Source: Caldilineaceae bacterium bin5 (GTDB taxonomy: Bacteria > Chloroflexota > Anaerolineae > Caldilineales > Caldilineaceae). Taken from it: a DNA stretch of 64,000 bases. The DNA is taken from positions 1-64,000 of the forward strand of contig MPML01000009.1 of NCBI GenBank assembly GCA_002238445.1, in the 5' to 3' direction. Both the position numbers and the translations under genes were made by a program. Below, one piece after another: positions 31,246-39,945 of the stretch. How positions within the stretch are numbered: the first letter of the stretch is position 1; each line of letters opens with the position of its first letter. The notes under the pieces are model-generated. The model made no database searches and had not been told where the DNA came from. It was given only the letters and a program-made list of their open reading frames with translations.

Positions 31246-33258
31246 TCAGTTCAAAACGTAATTTTTGGCCAACGGGTCGCTTTCCACCGCCCACTGCATC
31301 GTGTACAACTTGTGGTAGCGGCCTCTTTGGGCCAGCAGTTCTTCGTGGCTGCCTTCCTCCAGCACGCGTCCCTGATCCAGCACAACAATTTTGTCGGAAT
31401 TGACTATCGTGTTGAGCCGGTGAGCAATGACAAAGCTGGTGCGCCCCTTGAGCAGTCGTTCGAGCCCGGCCTGAATCTGCCGTTCCGTGTTTGTGTCGAT
31501 GGAACTGGTGGCCTCGTCCAAAATGAGAATGCGAGGATCGGCCAACAAGGCGCGTGCGAAGGAGACGATCTGGCGCTGGCCAACGCTCAGATTCACGCCA
31601 TTTTCCCCCACTTCCGTGTCATAGCCGTTCTGCAGCTTGCGGATAAACTCATCGGCGCCGACTGCAACCGTTGCAGCCTCTACCTCGGCGTCGGTCGCAT
31701 CCAACCGGCCGTAGCGGATATTTTCACGGATGGTACCATCGAAGAGAAAGCTGTCCTGCAGCACAATGCCAATCTGCGCGCGCAGACTGGCCTGCGTGAC
31801 GTCTCGCACATCGTGGCCGTCGATGAGCACCGCTCCGCCTGTCACATCAAAGAAACGGGCGACAAGGCGAATCACAGTGCTCTTGCCGGCGCCGGTCTCG
31901 CCAACCAGGGCGATACGCTCGCCTGGCTCGGCGTTGATTGTTACGCCGCGCAGGACAGGCTCGTCGACCTTATAGTTAAAGTGAACATGCTCCAAGTCCA
32001 CGCGGCCGGTAATCGGCGGCAGCGGAAAGGCCTGGGGCGCGTCCTGCAGGTCCGGCTCGGTGTCGAGCAGGGCGAAGAGGCGCTCGCTGGCGGCCATTGC
32101 GGCTTGAAAGGTATAGTAGCGTCGAGAAAGCTCGCGAATCGGATCGAAGAAACGCTCCACCCAGATCACGAAAGCGGCGAGTACGCCTGCGGTCAGCTGG
32201 TCGCCCAGGATCAGCCATCCGCCGAGCCCGACCACCAGCGCGGTCGCGAGCGAGCCGATAAAATCGACGCCGGGGAAGAAGAAGGCAGCCAACTGGGTAG
32301 TGCGCACATTGGCGTCAAAATAGGAGCGGTTGAGATCTTCGAAGTGGCTCGAGTTGGCCTGCTCGCGCGAGAAACTTTTCGTTACACGGATGCCGGTGAT
32401 CGACTCGTTGAGAAAACCATTGATCAGCGACAGGCGCTGCCGCGCGGCGCGATAGGCTTGGCGCACATAGCGACGGAAGTAGCTGGTCAACGCGACCATA
32501 AACGGCAGCATCGCAAACGTCACCAGCGCCAGCTGCCAGTTCAGGAACAACATTGCCACGACAATCCCAATCAGAACGAATACCGAGCGGGCCAGCCCTG
32601 TGATCGACCAGGTCACAAAATCCTGGAGCACGCTGACATCGCTGATGAGCCGGCTCATGAGGCGGCCCACACTATAGTCGTTGAAGAAGCTCAGCGACAG
32701 CGTGTGCAGATGGCCGAAGAGTTGGCTGCGCACGTCGGTCACGATTCGTGTGCCGGCATAGGCCATCACCGTGAGGCGGGCGCGGTTCGTAATCCACTCC
32801 AGCGAGATCGCGCCCAGAAAGAGGAAGGCCCAAAAGCGCAGAGTTCCTACATTGCCGGCGCGGATACCGTCGTCAATCGCCCGCTGGATCATCCATGGCG
32901 TTGCCACGCTCATTACAGAAGTTACGATAATCAAGAGGAGAGAGATAACGAACTCCCGCTTGTAGACGGCCACATACACCATTAAACGTTTGACCAGGCG
33001 GCCGTCATAGGTCTTCTCCTGCGCCTCCTCTTCTTCCGGCAACAGGTCCTGTATCTTACGCTCCCGGCGCAGCCTTTCCTGCTCCCCCGCCGACAGACTA
33101 CTGTCCGGGCCGGATCGGGGCACCTGGTCGCGGCCGAACGCATCACGCTGGCGGGGAAGTTTCTCAGTCACCATGTCTGTCTCCCTTTGCGGGGAGGAGT
33201 ACTGCCCATTTCCCGTGTACGAGTGAGCAGCTCCGCCACTGCCATTCGAGTTGCTCAT
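31246..33258 (-). CDS. ABC exporter subunit with non-canonical signature motif (second pair)
   Basis: A 670-aa half-transporter starting at ATG 33258, which lies one base after the stop of the upstream subunit gene; a longer frame upstream only overlaps that gene. About 100 hydrophilic residues precede the membrane domain. The ATPase has Walker A GETGAGKST, signature LSVGQ (not LSGGQ), Walker B ILDEATSS and switch His in IAHRLNT. With its partner at 33260-35179 it should form an asymmetric heterodimer like the pair at 3638-7626. Substrate unknown. Confidence 0.92.
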   Translation of the reverse strand: MSNSNGSGGAAHSYTGNGQYSSPQRETDMVTEKLPRQRDAFGRDQVPRSGPDSSLSAGEQERLRRERKIQDLLPEEEEAQEKTYDGRLVKRLMVYVAVYKREFVISLLLIIVTSVMSVATPWMIQRAIDDGIRAGNVGTLRFWAFLFLGAISLEWITNRARLTVMAYAGTRIVTDVRSQLFGHLHTLSLSFFNDYSVGRLMSRLISDVSVLQDFVTWSITGLARSVFVLIGIVVAMLFLNWQLALVTFAMLPFMVALTSYFRRYVRQAYRAARQRLSLINGFLNESITGIRVTKSFSREQANSSHFEDLNRSYFDANVRTTQLAAFFFPGVDFIGSLATALVVGLGGWLILGDQLTAGVLAAFVIWVERFFDPIRELSRRYYTFQAAMAASERLFALLDTEPDLQDAPQAFPLPPITGRVDLEHVHFNYKVDEPVLRGVTINAEPGERIALVGETGAGKSTVIRLVARFFDVTGGAVLIDGHDVRDVTQASLRAQIGIVLQDSFLFDGTIRENIRYGRLDATDAEVEAATVAVGADEFIRKLQNGYDTEVGENGVNLSVGQRQIVSFARALLADPRILILDEATSSIDTNTERQIQAGLERLLKGRTSFVIAHRLNTIVNSDKIVVLDQGRVLEEGSHEELLAQRGRYHKLYTMQWAVESDPLAKNYVLN

Positions 33259-33259
33259 C

Positions 33260-35179
33260 TTAGTTTTTCCCTTCATCCACGGCGCCGACGATAGAAAGAG
33301 GACTGACTGGAGACTCAACAGACTCAACCGCGCTATTCGCCACCGCTTCGGCGGGCTCACGCAGCTGCTCTTCCAACGCTGCGAATTCTTCTTGATCGCG
33401 CAGTTGCAGATCGTAGATATGGCGGTAGTGCCCTCTTGCGGCCAACAACTCGTCGTGACGCCCCCTTTCGACGATGCGGCCACCATCCAGCACGAAGATC
33501 TGGTCCGCATTCTTAAGGGTGAGCAGACGCTGGGCGATAATAAAAGTTGTGCGTCCTTCCATCAGCACGTTAAGTGCCTGCTGGATCAGATGCTCCGTCT
33601 CTGTGTCCACGCTGCTGGTGGAGTCGTCCAGGATCAGGATGCGGGGCGCGTAGAGCAGGGCGCGTGCGATCGCTACCCGCTGCTTCTGTCCGCCGCTCAG
33701 GGTTACGCCCCGCTCGCCAACCACGGTCTCGTATCCGGCGGGAAAATCCATAATGAAATCGTGCGCACAAGCCGCTTTGGCCGCTTCGACAATTGCGTCT
33801 GGCGTAGCGGCCGGCCTACCATAGGCGATATTCTCGGCGATCGTCACCCCGAACAGGAATGGGTCCTGCAGGACGATTCCGATTTGTTGGCGCAAACTGT
33901 CAAACGTCAGGCTGCGCACGTCATGGCCGTCGATGCGAACGATGCCGCTGAATGGGTCATAGAAGCGGGGGATGAGATTGGTGATGGTTGATTTGCCACT
34001 TCCTGTCGGGCCGATCAGCGCGACAGTCTGACCCGGCTCCACCGCAAAGTTAATGTCGTCGAGCGCCCGCGGCCCGCCCTCATATCCAAAACTGACTTGC
34101 TCAAAGGTGACCGCGCCTTGCGCCTCTTGCAGAACGACGGCGTTTTCCTGTTCCTCCACCTCGGTGGGCGTGTCGATAATCTCAAACACGCGTGTGGCGC
34201 TGGCCCCGGAAGTGGCAGCCATGTTGACCAGGAAACCCAGCCGCTGCACCGGGCCATTGAGCATCATCACATAGGCCACCATCGCAAAGAGCGACCCGAT
34301 CGTGACCGTGCCCTCGATAGCCAGCGGGCCCCCAACCAGCAGGAGGAGAAAGATGCTGATCATGAGGATGAACGTGAACGTGGGCCAGTTGTTCGCCCAG
34401 ATCTTGATAATGCCGAAACGCTTGGTGAACCAGTCTTCGTTGGCCGCGTTAAACTTTCGCAACTCGTCGGCCTCACGCGCAAACGCCTTCACCACCTGGA
34501 TGCCGGTCATGCTCTCTTGCATGGTGGAGGAAAGCTGGCCCATCTGCTCCTGAACGCGCTTGAAGCGCGGCCGGATCACCATGCCGAAGCGCAGCGTCAG
34601 CGCCAGCAGCAGGGCCAGCGGAATCAGAGCGAACAGCGAGAGGCTGAAACTCTCCAGCACCAGTGCGACAATCACGCCCCCGAGCAGCAACAACGTCGAC
34701 AACAGATCCATCAATCCCATGCCGGCGAAGCGCTCGGTCTCGGTGATATCGCTCGTAGCCCGGCTCATCATATCGCCGGTCTGCGAGCGGTCGTGAAAGG
34801 CAAAGGGAAGCCGCTGTGTTGCGTTGTAGAAATGGTTGCGCAGGTCATAGGCGACGCGATGGGTCAGCCACTCACCGTAATAGCGCTGACCGTATGCGGC
34901 GACGCCGCGCACTACCGCAATGCCGAGAATCCACCCGGCGGCGGCAAAGAGCGCGGAGGCGCGCTGTCCGCCGATGCCCTGGTCGATGGCGTCCTTCAGT
35001 ATCTGGGGGATGTACAGATTGAGCAGAGAAGCAAAGAGTACCGAGACATAGGCAAAGGCCGCCTGCTTCCAATAGGGACGCAGATAGCCGATAAGCCGCC
35101 GGTAAACGTCTTTGCGGGCCTCCGGTTGTTTGGGAGTTTCCATCTTCATTTCTTTCTCCGCTAAACCGCTGACGTGCAT
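33260..35179 (-). CDS. ABC exporter subunit with degenerate catalytic site (second pair)
   Basis: A 639-aa half-transporter with a six-helix membrane domain (about 30-330) and an ATPase: Walker A GPTGSGKST, signature LSGGQ, Walker B ILDDSTSS (Asp for Glu) and Gln at the switch position (IAQRLLT). These are the marks of the degenerate-site subunit in heterodimeric exporters. It is transcribed first, immediately ahead of the 670-aa partner (stop and next start one base apart), so translation is likely coupled. No regulator is adjacent, unlike the first exporter pair. Confidence 0.92.
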   Translation of the reverse strand: MHVSGLAEKEMKMETPKQPEARKDVYRRLIGYLRPYWKQAAFAYVSVLFASLLNLYIPQILKDAIDQGIGGQRASALFAAAGWILGIAVVRGVAAYGQRYYGEWLTHRVAYDLRNHFYNATQRLPFAFHDRSQTGDMMSRATSDITETERFAGMGLMDLLSTLLLLGGVIVALVLESFSLSLFALIPLALLLALTLRFGMVIRPRFKRVQEQMGQLSSTMQESMTGIQVVKAFAREADELRKFNAANEDWFTKRFGIIKIWANNWPTFTFILMISIFLLLLVGGPLAIEGTVTIGSLFAMVAYVMMLNGPVQRLGFLVNMAATSGASATRVFEIIDTPTEVEEQENAVVLQEAQGAVTFEQVSFGYEGGPRALDDINFAVEPGQTVALIGPTGSGKSTITNLIPRFYDPFSGIVRIDGHDVRSLTFDSLRQQIGIVLQDPFLFGVTIAENIAYGRPAATPDAIVEAAKAACAHDFIMDFPAGYETVVGERGVTLSGGQKQRVAIARALLYAPRILILDDSTSSVDTETEHLIQQALNVLMEGRTTFIIAQRLLTLKNADQIFVLDGGRIVERGRHDELLAARGHYRHIYDLQLRDQEEFAALEEQLREPAEAVANSAVESVESPVSPLSIVGAVDEGKN

Positions 35180-35493
35180 ATGTTTTCTAAACCGCTACAG
35201 TGAAACAGTGAAACAGTAATACAGTTTACCAGATTGGGGTAGTGTTGTAAACCCAGTTAGGTCATTCTGCCAGCACAGAAAGGCTGTTTCGTTACCATCG
35301 CGTATGTGCTACGTATGGAGATCGCATGGTTAGCGCTTGGGGCCTGCCTGTGACGTTTGCCGGGTATCTGGAGGGCGGATGCTGAATCAGAATGAATGTG
35401 CGGTATACTGTGCAGGACGGGGGAAGAAGGCATGACAGTTTGCCCTTGCTGTATCCTTGACTGCGTTGGGATTTTCTTGATTTGGAGGTTGCC

Positions 35494-35667
35494 ATGACTG
35501 ACAGATGTACCAGTGGTGGAGTGCGGATGCTCGCGGCTGCGGTGGACGTTCTGATCGATGTGGTGGGCGAGAACGAAAATCACCCCCCGGCCTCCTTGAT
35601 GGAGGTTATTGGCGTCCTGATCGAGAAATATGAGGACAAATACGTTCCGGAACTGACAGAACTGTAG
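35494..35667 (+). CDS. Small HigA-antitoxin-like protein
   Basis: A 57-aa ORF behind a clear GGAGG five bases before ATG 35494. The C-terminal half (LMEVIGVLIEKYEDKYVPEL) resembles the segment preceding the helix-turn-helix in HigA-type antitoxins (YLDVLSDLVEKYE pattern), but the DNA-binding domain is absent. It may be a truncated antitoxin or an independent small protein. A broken gene and an intact HEPN/MNT module follow. Confidence 0.5.
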   Translation: MTDRCTSGGVRMLAAAVDVLIDVVGENENHPPASLMEVIGVLIEKYEDKYVPELTEL

Positions 35668-36026
35668 ATGTTGGCTGACGGGAAAATCGATAAGTGAACA
35701 AAATTTGGCAAGATAACTTTTAAGCCCAATGTCATACCGAAATGGCATTTCGGAGAGAAGTGGTACGGAACGGCAGCAGTTCTGTTGATGGAAGATAGTC
35801 GGGCCTTGATGCAGCGGCTTCAAACTTAGAAGACGATTCTGATTTGGATGAGGTGGTTGGGGGGGACACAGCGTTTCGAGAGCATTTTGAAATTCGTGCG
35901 CAACTGCCAGAGGAGGACGGCTCTGAAGGAAGCAAAGGCTTACGCTATGAGGTTGCCTGTAGGGTTTATGTCGCAGGCCATGAAGAAGAAGTACTGAATA
36001 GCAAGTTTTATGGGGACTCTCCATGA
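35668..36026 (+). pseudogene. Broken gene of unknown family
   Basis: A protein-like reading is split between frames. From ATG 35668 nine codons are followed by a TGA (35695-35697), after which the same frame continues with KFGKITFKPNVIPKWHFG and EKWYGTAAVLLMEDSRALMQ to a TAG at about 35828. A second frame carries on from about 35802 with SNLEDDSDLDEVVGGDTAFREHFE and RYEVACRVYVAGHEEEVL, ending at 36026 where it overlaps the next gene's ATG by four bases. This pattern fits one gene of about 115 codons with a nonsense change and a frameshift. The family is not recognised. Confidence 0.45.
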
Positions 36027-36448
36027 GCAGTCAGGACATCCGCTGGATTCAAAGAGCCAATCAGTTTGACAAGGCGTTCTCCCAATTGAAGGAAGCTGTC
36101 GAACTAGCGGGGCGGCGACGACTGTCGCGGTTGGAAGCCCAAGGGTTGATACAGGGCTTTGAATACACGCATGAATTGGCGTGGAAGACACTGAAGGACT
36201 TTCTTGAAGCGCGCGGAGTGCGTGAATTGTACGGATCGAGAGACTCGACCCGTGCAGCATTCAGGGCGAGATTGATCGAGAACGGCGACACTTGGATGGA
36301 TATGATCCAGAGCAGAAACCTGACGACTCATACCTACAATGAGACGACTGCCGCCCAAATCGTTGCTGCGATTCTCGAATCATACTTTGCGGAATTTCAG
36401 GCATTGCAGGTCAGACTGACATCTCTGCGACTGGAGGAGGCGTCATGA
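36023..36448 (+). CDS. HI0074-type nucleotidyltransferase-substrate-binding (HEPN) protein
   Basis: A 141-aa all-helical HEPN-like protein of the HI0074 family: RWIQRANQFDKAFSQLKEAVEL, GLIQGFEYTHELAWKTLKDFLEARGV, DTWMDMIQSRNLTTHTYNE. Its stop overlaps the start of the partner nucleotidyltransferase (ATGA), the standard arrangement of HI0074/HI0073 two-component systems, generally regarded as toxin-antitoxin-like modules. The conserved RNLTTHTYNE fits the HEPN RxxxxH region (R-N-L-T-T-H). Confidence 0.9.
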   Translation: MSSQDIRWIQRANQFDKAFSQLKEAVELAGRRRLSRLEAQGLIQGFEYTHELAWKTLKDFLEARGVRELYGSRDSTRAAFRARLIENGDTWMDMIQSRNLTTHTYNETTAAQIVAAILESYFAEFQALQVRLTSLRLEEAS

Positions 36449-36807
36449 CCACTTCTCCTCGACCTCGCTCGAAAAGTGGTTTGTCCGAGTCCGTAATAGA
36501 GAAGATATGCGGCGTCTTCGTCAAGTATCCAGAGGTGGAAAAAGCGGTGCTGTACGGCTCGCGCGCCAAGGGCAATTATTGGAATGGTTCCGACATTGAT
36601 CTGACCCTCTGCGGCGGCGGCGATTTGACGCTGAGCGTGCGCAACAGAATCGCTGTTGAACTAGATGACTTGCTCCTGCCATACATGATCGACCTTTCGA
36701 TATTTCGCGACATCAGTGACCCCGACATGATTGCGCACATTCGGCGTGTTGGAACGCCAGTGTATGTAAGGCCACAACAGTTGAAGGACGAGGGGAGTAC
36801 GGGATAA
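36445..36807 (+). CDS. MNT-type minimal nucleotidyltransferase (HI0073-like)
   Basis: A 120-aa minimal nucleotidyltransferase with VLYGSRAKGNYWNGSDIDLTLCG, the GSx10DxD catalytic signature (two Asp metal ligands), and a third acidic residue in IDLSIFRDI. In MNT/HEPN modules the MNT protein modifies and neutralises the HEPN toxin, e.g. by AMPylation of a Tyr in MntA/HepT. It overlaps the HEPN gene by four bases. Confidence 0.9.
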   Translation: MTTSPRPRSKSGLSESVIEKICGVFVKYPEVEKAVLYGSRAKGNYWNGSDIDLTLCGGGDLTLSVRNRIAVELDDLLLPYMIDLSIFRDISDPDMIAHIRRVGTPVYVRPQQLKDEGSTG

Positions 36808-36951
36808 CGTTGCAGAATCTCAGAGAGACGGAAAGCCTGGAAGCGCGCGGTGGCTTATGCAATCCGCCTCTGTCTATGACACAGCCCCGATGCTGAAGTA
36901 TTCGAACCAGCAGCATACTTTGACTTTGTTCCTATTTGCCCACAGTCTCAT

Positions 36952-36976
36952 TGCATCCCTAGAGAGCAGGGATGCA
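36952..36976. promoter_or_regulatory. 9-bp perfect palindrome upstream of Gfo/Idh gene
   Basis: TGCATCCCT (36952-36960) and AGGGATGCA (36968-36976) flank a seven-base spacer, 25 bp before the start codon at 37001. It could be an operator for a dimeric regulator or an mRNA leader hairpin; no matching second site was found. Confidence 0.45.
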
Positions 36977-37000
36977 TGAAACCACTCCAGCGGAGGAACC

Positions 37001-38095
37001 ATGACCTATAGGGTAGCTATTATCGGACATACCGGCCGGGGCAATTACGGGCACTATGTCGACGAGGCATTTGTCGGCGTGGAGGGCGCCTCTATCGTTG
37101 CTCTCGCCGACCCGGATGACGCAGGCCGCCAGCAAGCTATCGAACGCACCGGCGCCGCCAAGGGATATGCCGACTACCGGCAGATGTTGGCGGCAGAGCG
37201 TCCCGACATAACCGTCATCGCCACGCGAGAGATCGGGGATCACTATGAATTGGCCATGGCGGCGGCGGAGGCTGAAACCCATATCTACATCGAGAAGCCG
37301 GTGGCAGCCTCGCCCGCGCAAGTCGATGAGATGGTTGCGGCCTGCGAACGGAACGGGAAGCTGCTCATCGTCGCTTGCCCCTGGCGCGGCCATCCCCCCA
37401 TCCAGCATGTCGCCATTCCCCTCATCAAGGGCGGTAAGATTGGCGAACCCCGCCTCGCCCGCATCCATGGCATGAACGGCCATGAAGGGGGTAACCAGCT
37501 TTTCCTCGACCTCTATCCCCACTTTTTCGACTTTTTGTGGCAGGTCTGGGGCCAGCCGCTCTGGTGTCACGCCCACATATCTCAGGATGGCCGCGACGCC
37601 ACGCCGCAGGATCTCATGCAGGGCTCTGAAGGGATGGGATTGGTCGCGGGCAACGGGATACGCGCCTATTATGTGTTCAACGATGGTTTCGCGGCCGACT
37701 TTGAATCCTACGAAGGCGACCACAAGGAGCGACCATACCGGATTGACATCCATGGTACCAAGGGCACGCTCTCACTGCCTGGGCCGATGAGCAATCAGCC
37801 GGACATCTATTACCACCCGCTCGTCAGCCCCGGCCTCTTCAACGATGACCGCTGGCAGGTTATTGCGGCCGAACCGCCGCCGGACGACTATAAGTGGGTA
37901 AACGCCCACCATCGAATGGCGCGCTCGATGCTCGACATGCTCGACGGGCGTGAACCGGCGTTCCCGCTACTGGATGGGCGTACGGCCCGCCGCCATCTCG
38001 AATGGGCCATGGCCGCGCACGCCTCCCACATCGCCGGCGCGCGCGTGGCGCTGCCGTTGGCCGACCCGCACAACCCGTTTGACTCCTGGCGGTGA
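37001..38095 (+). CDS. Gfo/Idh/MocA family oxidoreductase
   Basis: A 364-aa NAD(P)-dependent sugar or cyclitol dehydrogenase-like protein. The Rossmann fold (AIIGHTGRGNYGHYVD, ALADPDD) is followed by the family EKP motif (HIYIEKPVA) and a C-terminal alpha/beta domain with HGMNGHEGGNQLFLDLYPHFFDFLW, where the DLYPH region supplies the candidate catalytic His. The dinucleotide loop (GHTGRGNYG) differs from the usual GxGxxG. GGAGG precedes the ATG. The next gene is a PhyH oxygenase 79 bp downstream, likely co-transcribed. Confidence 0.87.
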   Translation: MTYRVAIIGHTGRGNYGHYVDEAFVGVEGASIVALADPDDAGRQQAIERTGAAKGYADYRQMLAAERPDITVIATREIGDHYELAMAAAEAETHIYIEKPVAASPAQVDEMVAACERNGKLLIVACPWRGHPPIQHVAIPLIKGGKIGEPRLARIHGMNGHEGGNQLFLDLYPHFFDFLWQVWGQPLWCHAHISQDGRDATPQDLMQGSEGMGLVAGNGIRAYYVFNDGFAADFESYEGDHKERPYRIDIHGTKGTLSLPGPMSNQPDIYYHPLVSPGLFNDDRWQVIAAEPPPDDYKWVNAHHRMARSMLDMLDGREPAFPLLDGRTARRHLEWAMAAHASHIAGARVALPLADPHNPFDSWR

Positions 38096-38131
38096 AAGGG
38101 CAGATCAGCCGCTCAAGAGGGAGAACACAGT

Positions 38132-38162
38132 TTAGTGCGCCCGGCTCGAACCGGGCACTAAG
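38132..38162 (+). other. Hairpin between Gfo/Idh and PhyH genes
   Basis: The sequence folds as TTAGTG-(CG bulge)-CCCGG paired with CCGGGC-ACTAA around a six-base loop. It has no T-tract, so it is more likely an mRNA-processing or stability hairpin than a terminator. Confidence 0.4.
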
Positions 38163-38174
38163 GGAGAGAACTTC

Positions 38175-39191
38175 ATGCAACCTTTTCTTGATTCGACCGA
38201 TGTTCTGAACGATGGGGATGAACTGCATCGACGCATGGACCGGGACGGCTATCTGTTCATACGCGGGCTGCTCCCTGGCGCGGTTGTCGATGACCTGCGC
38301 ATGCAAATTCTGGAGATTGCACGTGCGGCCGGTTGGGTCCAGCCTGACACGTCACTTGCAGACGCAATGGCCGACCTGAACGGTTTTTGCGTCGAACCGG
38401 AGCCGGAATACATGCGGAAGTATCACGCCATGTACAAGCTGCCCGAATTCCACGCCATCCAGCATCACCCAAACCTGATCGGCCTGTTTGAACGCATGTT
38501 GGGCGAGGCGGTACTGCCCCATCCCCGCATTATTGGGCGCACGATCTTCCCCCAGCGTGAAGCCTTTACTACGCCGCCACACCAGGACTTTATCCCGATT
38601 CAGGGTACTGCGGATACGTATACGGCGTGGGTCCCGTTGGGCGAATTGCCCACCGAATTGGGTGGGCTGCAGATAGCGGCCGGGTCACATCAGCGCGGTG
38701 TCTACGACTTCCAACCAGCGATGGGGGCAGGGGGGCTGGAGGTGATCGACCCGCTCGACGGCACTTGGGCCTACAGCCCGTTCCAAATGGGGGACGTGCT
38801 CATTTTTCATAGCTTGACTGTCCACAAGGGGATGCCCAACAGCTCGGACCGGCTACGGATGTCGATGGATGCCCGCTACCAGAAGGCGAGCGAACCGATT
38901 GCGCCCGGCAGCTTGCAACCGCACAGCCAACCCAGCACGTGGGACGAGGTATACGAGGATTGGCCAGACCTGGACCTGAAATACTACTGGCGCAAATGGG
39001 ACCTCGAGGTAAGCGAATACGATAACAGCTACCACGACAAGCGCGACGAGATGGCGATAGAGATGGCAAAAGAAGGGGATACGCGCGCAATCTCTACGCT
39101 CCAGCGTATCATTGCCCGCAACGAGAACGCGGACAAGCGCCGGGAGGCCGAGGCGTTGCTGGCCGAACTGCAACTGCCGGCCGATGCTTAG
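38175..39191 (+). CDS. Phytanoyl-CoA dioxygenase (PhyH) family protein 4
   Basis: A 338-aa Fe(II)/2-oxoglutarate oxygenase. HxD lies in TPPHQDFIPIQGT, the distal His in HSLTVHKGMPN and the 2-oxoglutarate Arg in RLRMSMDARYQ. It shares with the protein at 58521-59426 a long common frame, including MDRDGYLFIRGLLP, EVYEDWPDLDLKYYWRKWDL and the YD-rich tail, so they are paralogues. A C-terminal extension of about 45 residues (ISTLQRIIARNENADKRREAE) forms a helical, HEAT-like segment. An AGGGAGAG site precedes the ATG. Confidence 0.88.
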   Translation: MQPFLDSTDVLNDGDELHRRMDRDGYLFIRGLLPGAVVDDLRMQILEIARAAGWVQPDTSLADAMADLNGFCVEPEPEYMRKYHAMYKLPEFHAIQHHPNLIGLFERMLGEAVLPHPRIIGRTIFPQREAFTTPPHQDFIPIQGTADTYTAWVPLGELPTELGGLQIAAGSHQRGVYDFQPAMGAGGLEVIDPLDGTWAYSPFQMGDVLIFHSLTVHKGMPNSSDRLRMSMDARYQKASEPIAPGSLQPHSQPSTWDEVYEDWPDLDLKYYWRKWDLEVSEYDNSYHDKRDEMAIEMAKEGDTRAISTLQRIIARNENADKRREAEALLAELQLPADA

Positions 39192-39627
39192 CGCCGCGGG
39201 GGCGTATCAAGCAGAAGCGTTGCGACTGCCAAGGTTGCCAGCTTGTCTATCGAGTTATTCAGAAAGGAAGTGCGCGAAGTAGCACTGCAAACGCTCGGCG
39301 TACAACTTGGTCACGCCGATAGGGGGTGGAACTGCGCCCGGCTTTTGCCAAGGATGCCGAGTGCAGGCTTGCTGCCGTCATTGAGGGCTCCAGAAGGAAG
39401 CTATCCGAGATAGTCGTGGAAAGACTCAGCCTGACCTGATGATGTGTGCCGTCAAACATATTGTGGATGGCGAAGCTGACCAGACTAGCTTGGTTGCGCT
39501 AAGGGGCCAGTGGGAACTGGGCTTCATCTGGTGGCTTGATGAGCATATTTGTGCCGACGGATCCTATGCGTCTTGCATACGCATATGCCGGTAGGTCTTG
39601 CCCATTTACAACTATCGATAATTGGAT
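39192..39627. other. Intergenic gap before tRNA-Pro
   Basis: No ORF with a ribosome-binding site, repeat or hairpin of note is visible between the PhyH stop and the tRNA promoter region. Confidence 0.5.
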
Positions 39628-39657
39628 TTGGGCATTCTTTTCAATATGCGTTATACT
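39628..39657 (+). promoter_or_regulatory. Putative promoter of tRNA-Pro
   Basis: TTGGGC (39628-39633), an 18-bp spacer and TATACT (39652-39657) place the start of transcription at about 39664, six bases before the mature tRNA 5' end. Confidence 0.55.
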
Positions 39658-39669
39658 TTTGTACAATTT

Positions 39670-39746
<77 letters not shown>

Positions 39747-39831
39747 GAATCCAGATTGGTCGAGCCGTCACAAAACTGCTAAGACACCGGTGGTGTGACT
39801 GCCCTGCCGATTAACGTACGCTGTGTAGCGA

Positions 39832-39871
39832 GCCGTCGGGAACGGAGTCTTTCTACGACGGCGTTTTTTTT
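39832..39871 (+). terminator. Rho-independent terminator after tRNA-Pro
   Basis: A perfect 7-bp stem (GCCGTCG, 39832-39838, with CGACGGC, 39856-39862) is followed by G and eight T residues. Confidence 0.8.
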
Positions 39872-39945
39872 CTCGCAGCGATTCCCAAAGAGGGGGAGCG
39901 GCAAAGACGCCGATTTGAAGGGCGCAATGATGCCCACAGACAGAT

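Noticed and set aside
31240..35164. Long plus-strand open frames (up to 581 codons) opposite the second ABC exporter genes
   Set aside because: They are antisense shadows of high-GC coding sequence. The minus-strand proteins have full ABC motifs; the plus-strand translations have no recognisable domain.
35695..35697. TGA at 35695 as a second selenocysteine codon
   Set aside because: The frame also needs a frameshift to continue, no known selenoprotein motif surrounds it, and the region looks like a decayed gene.
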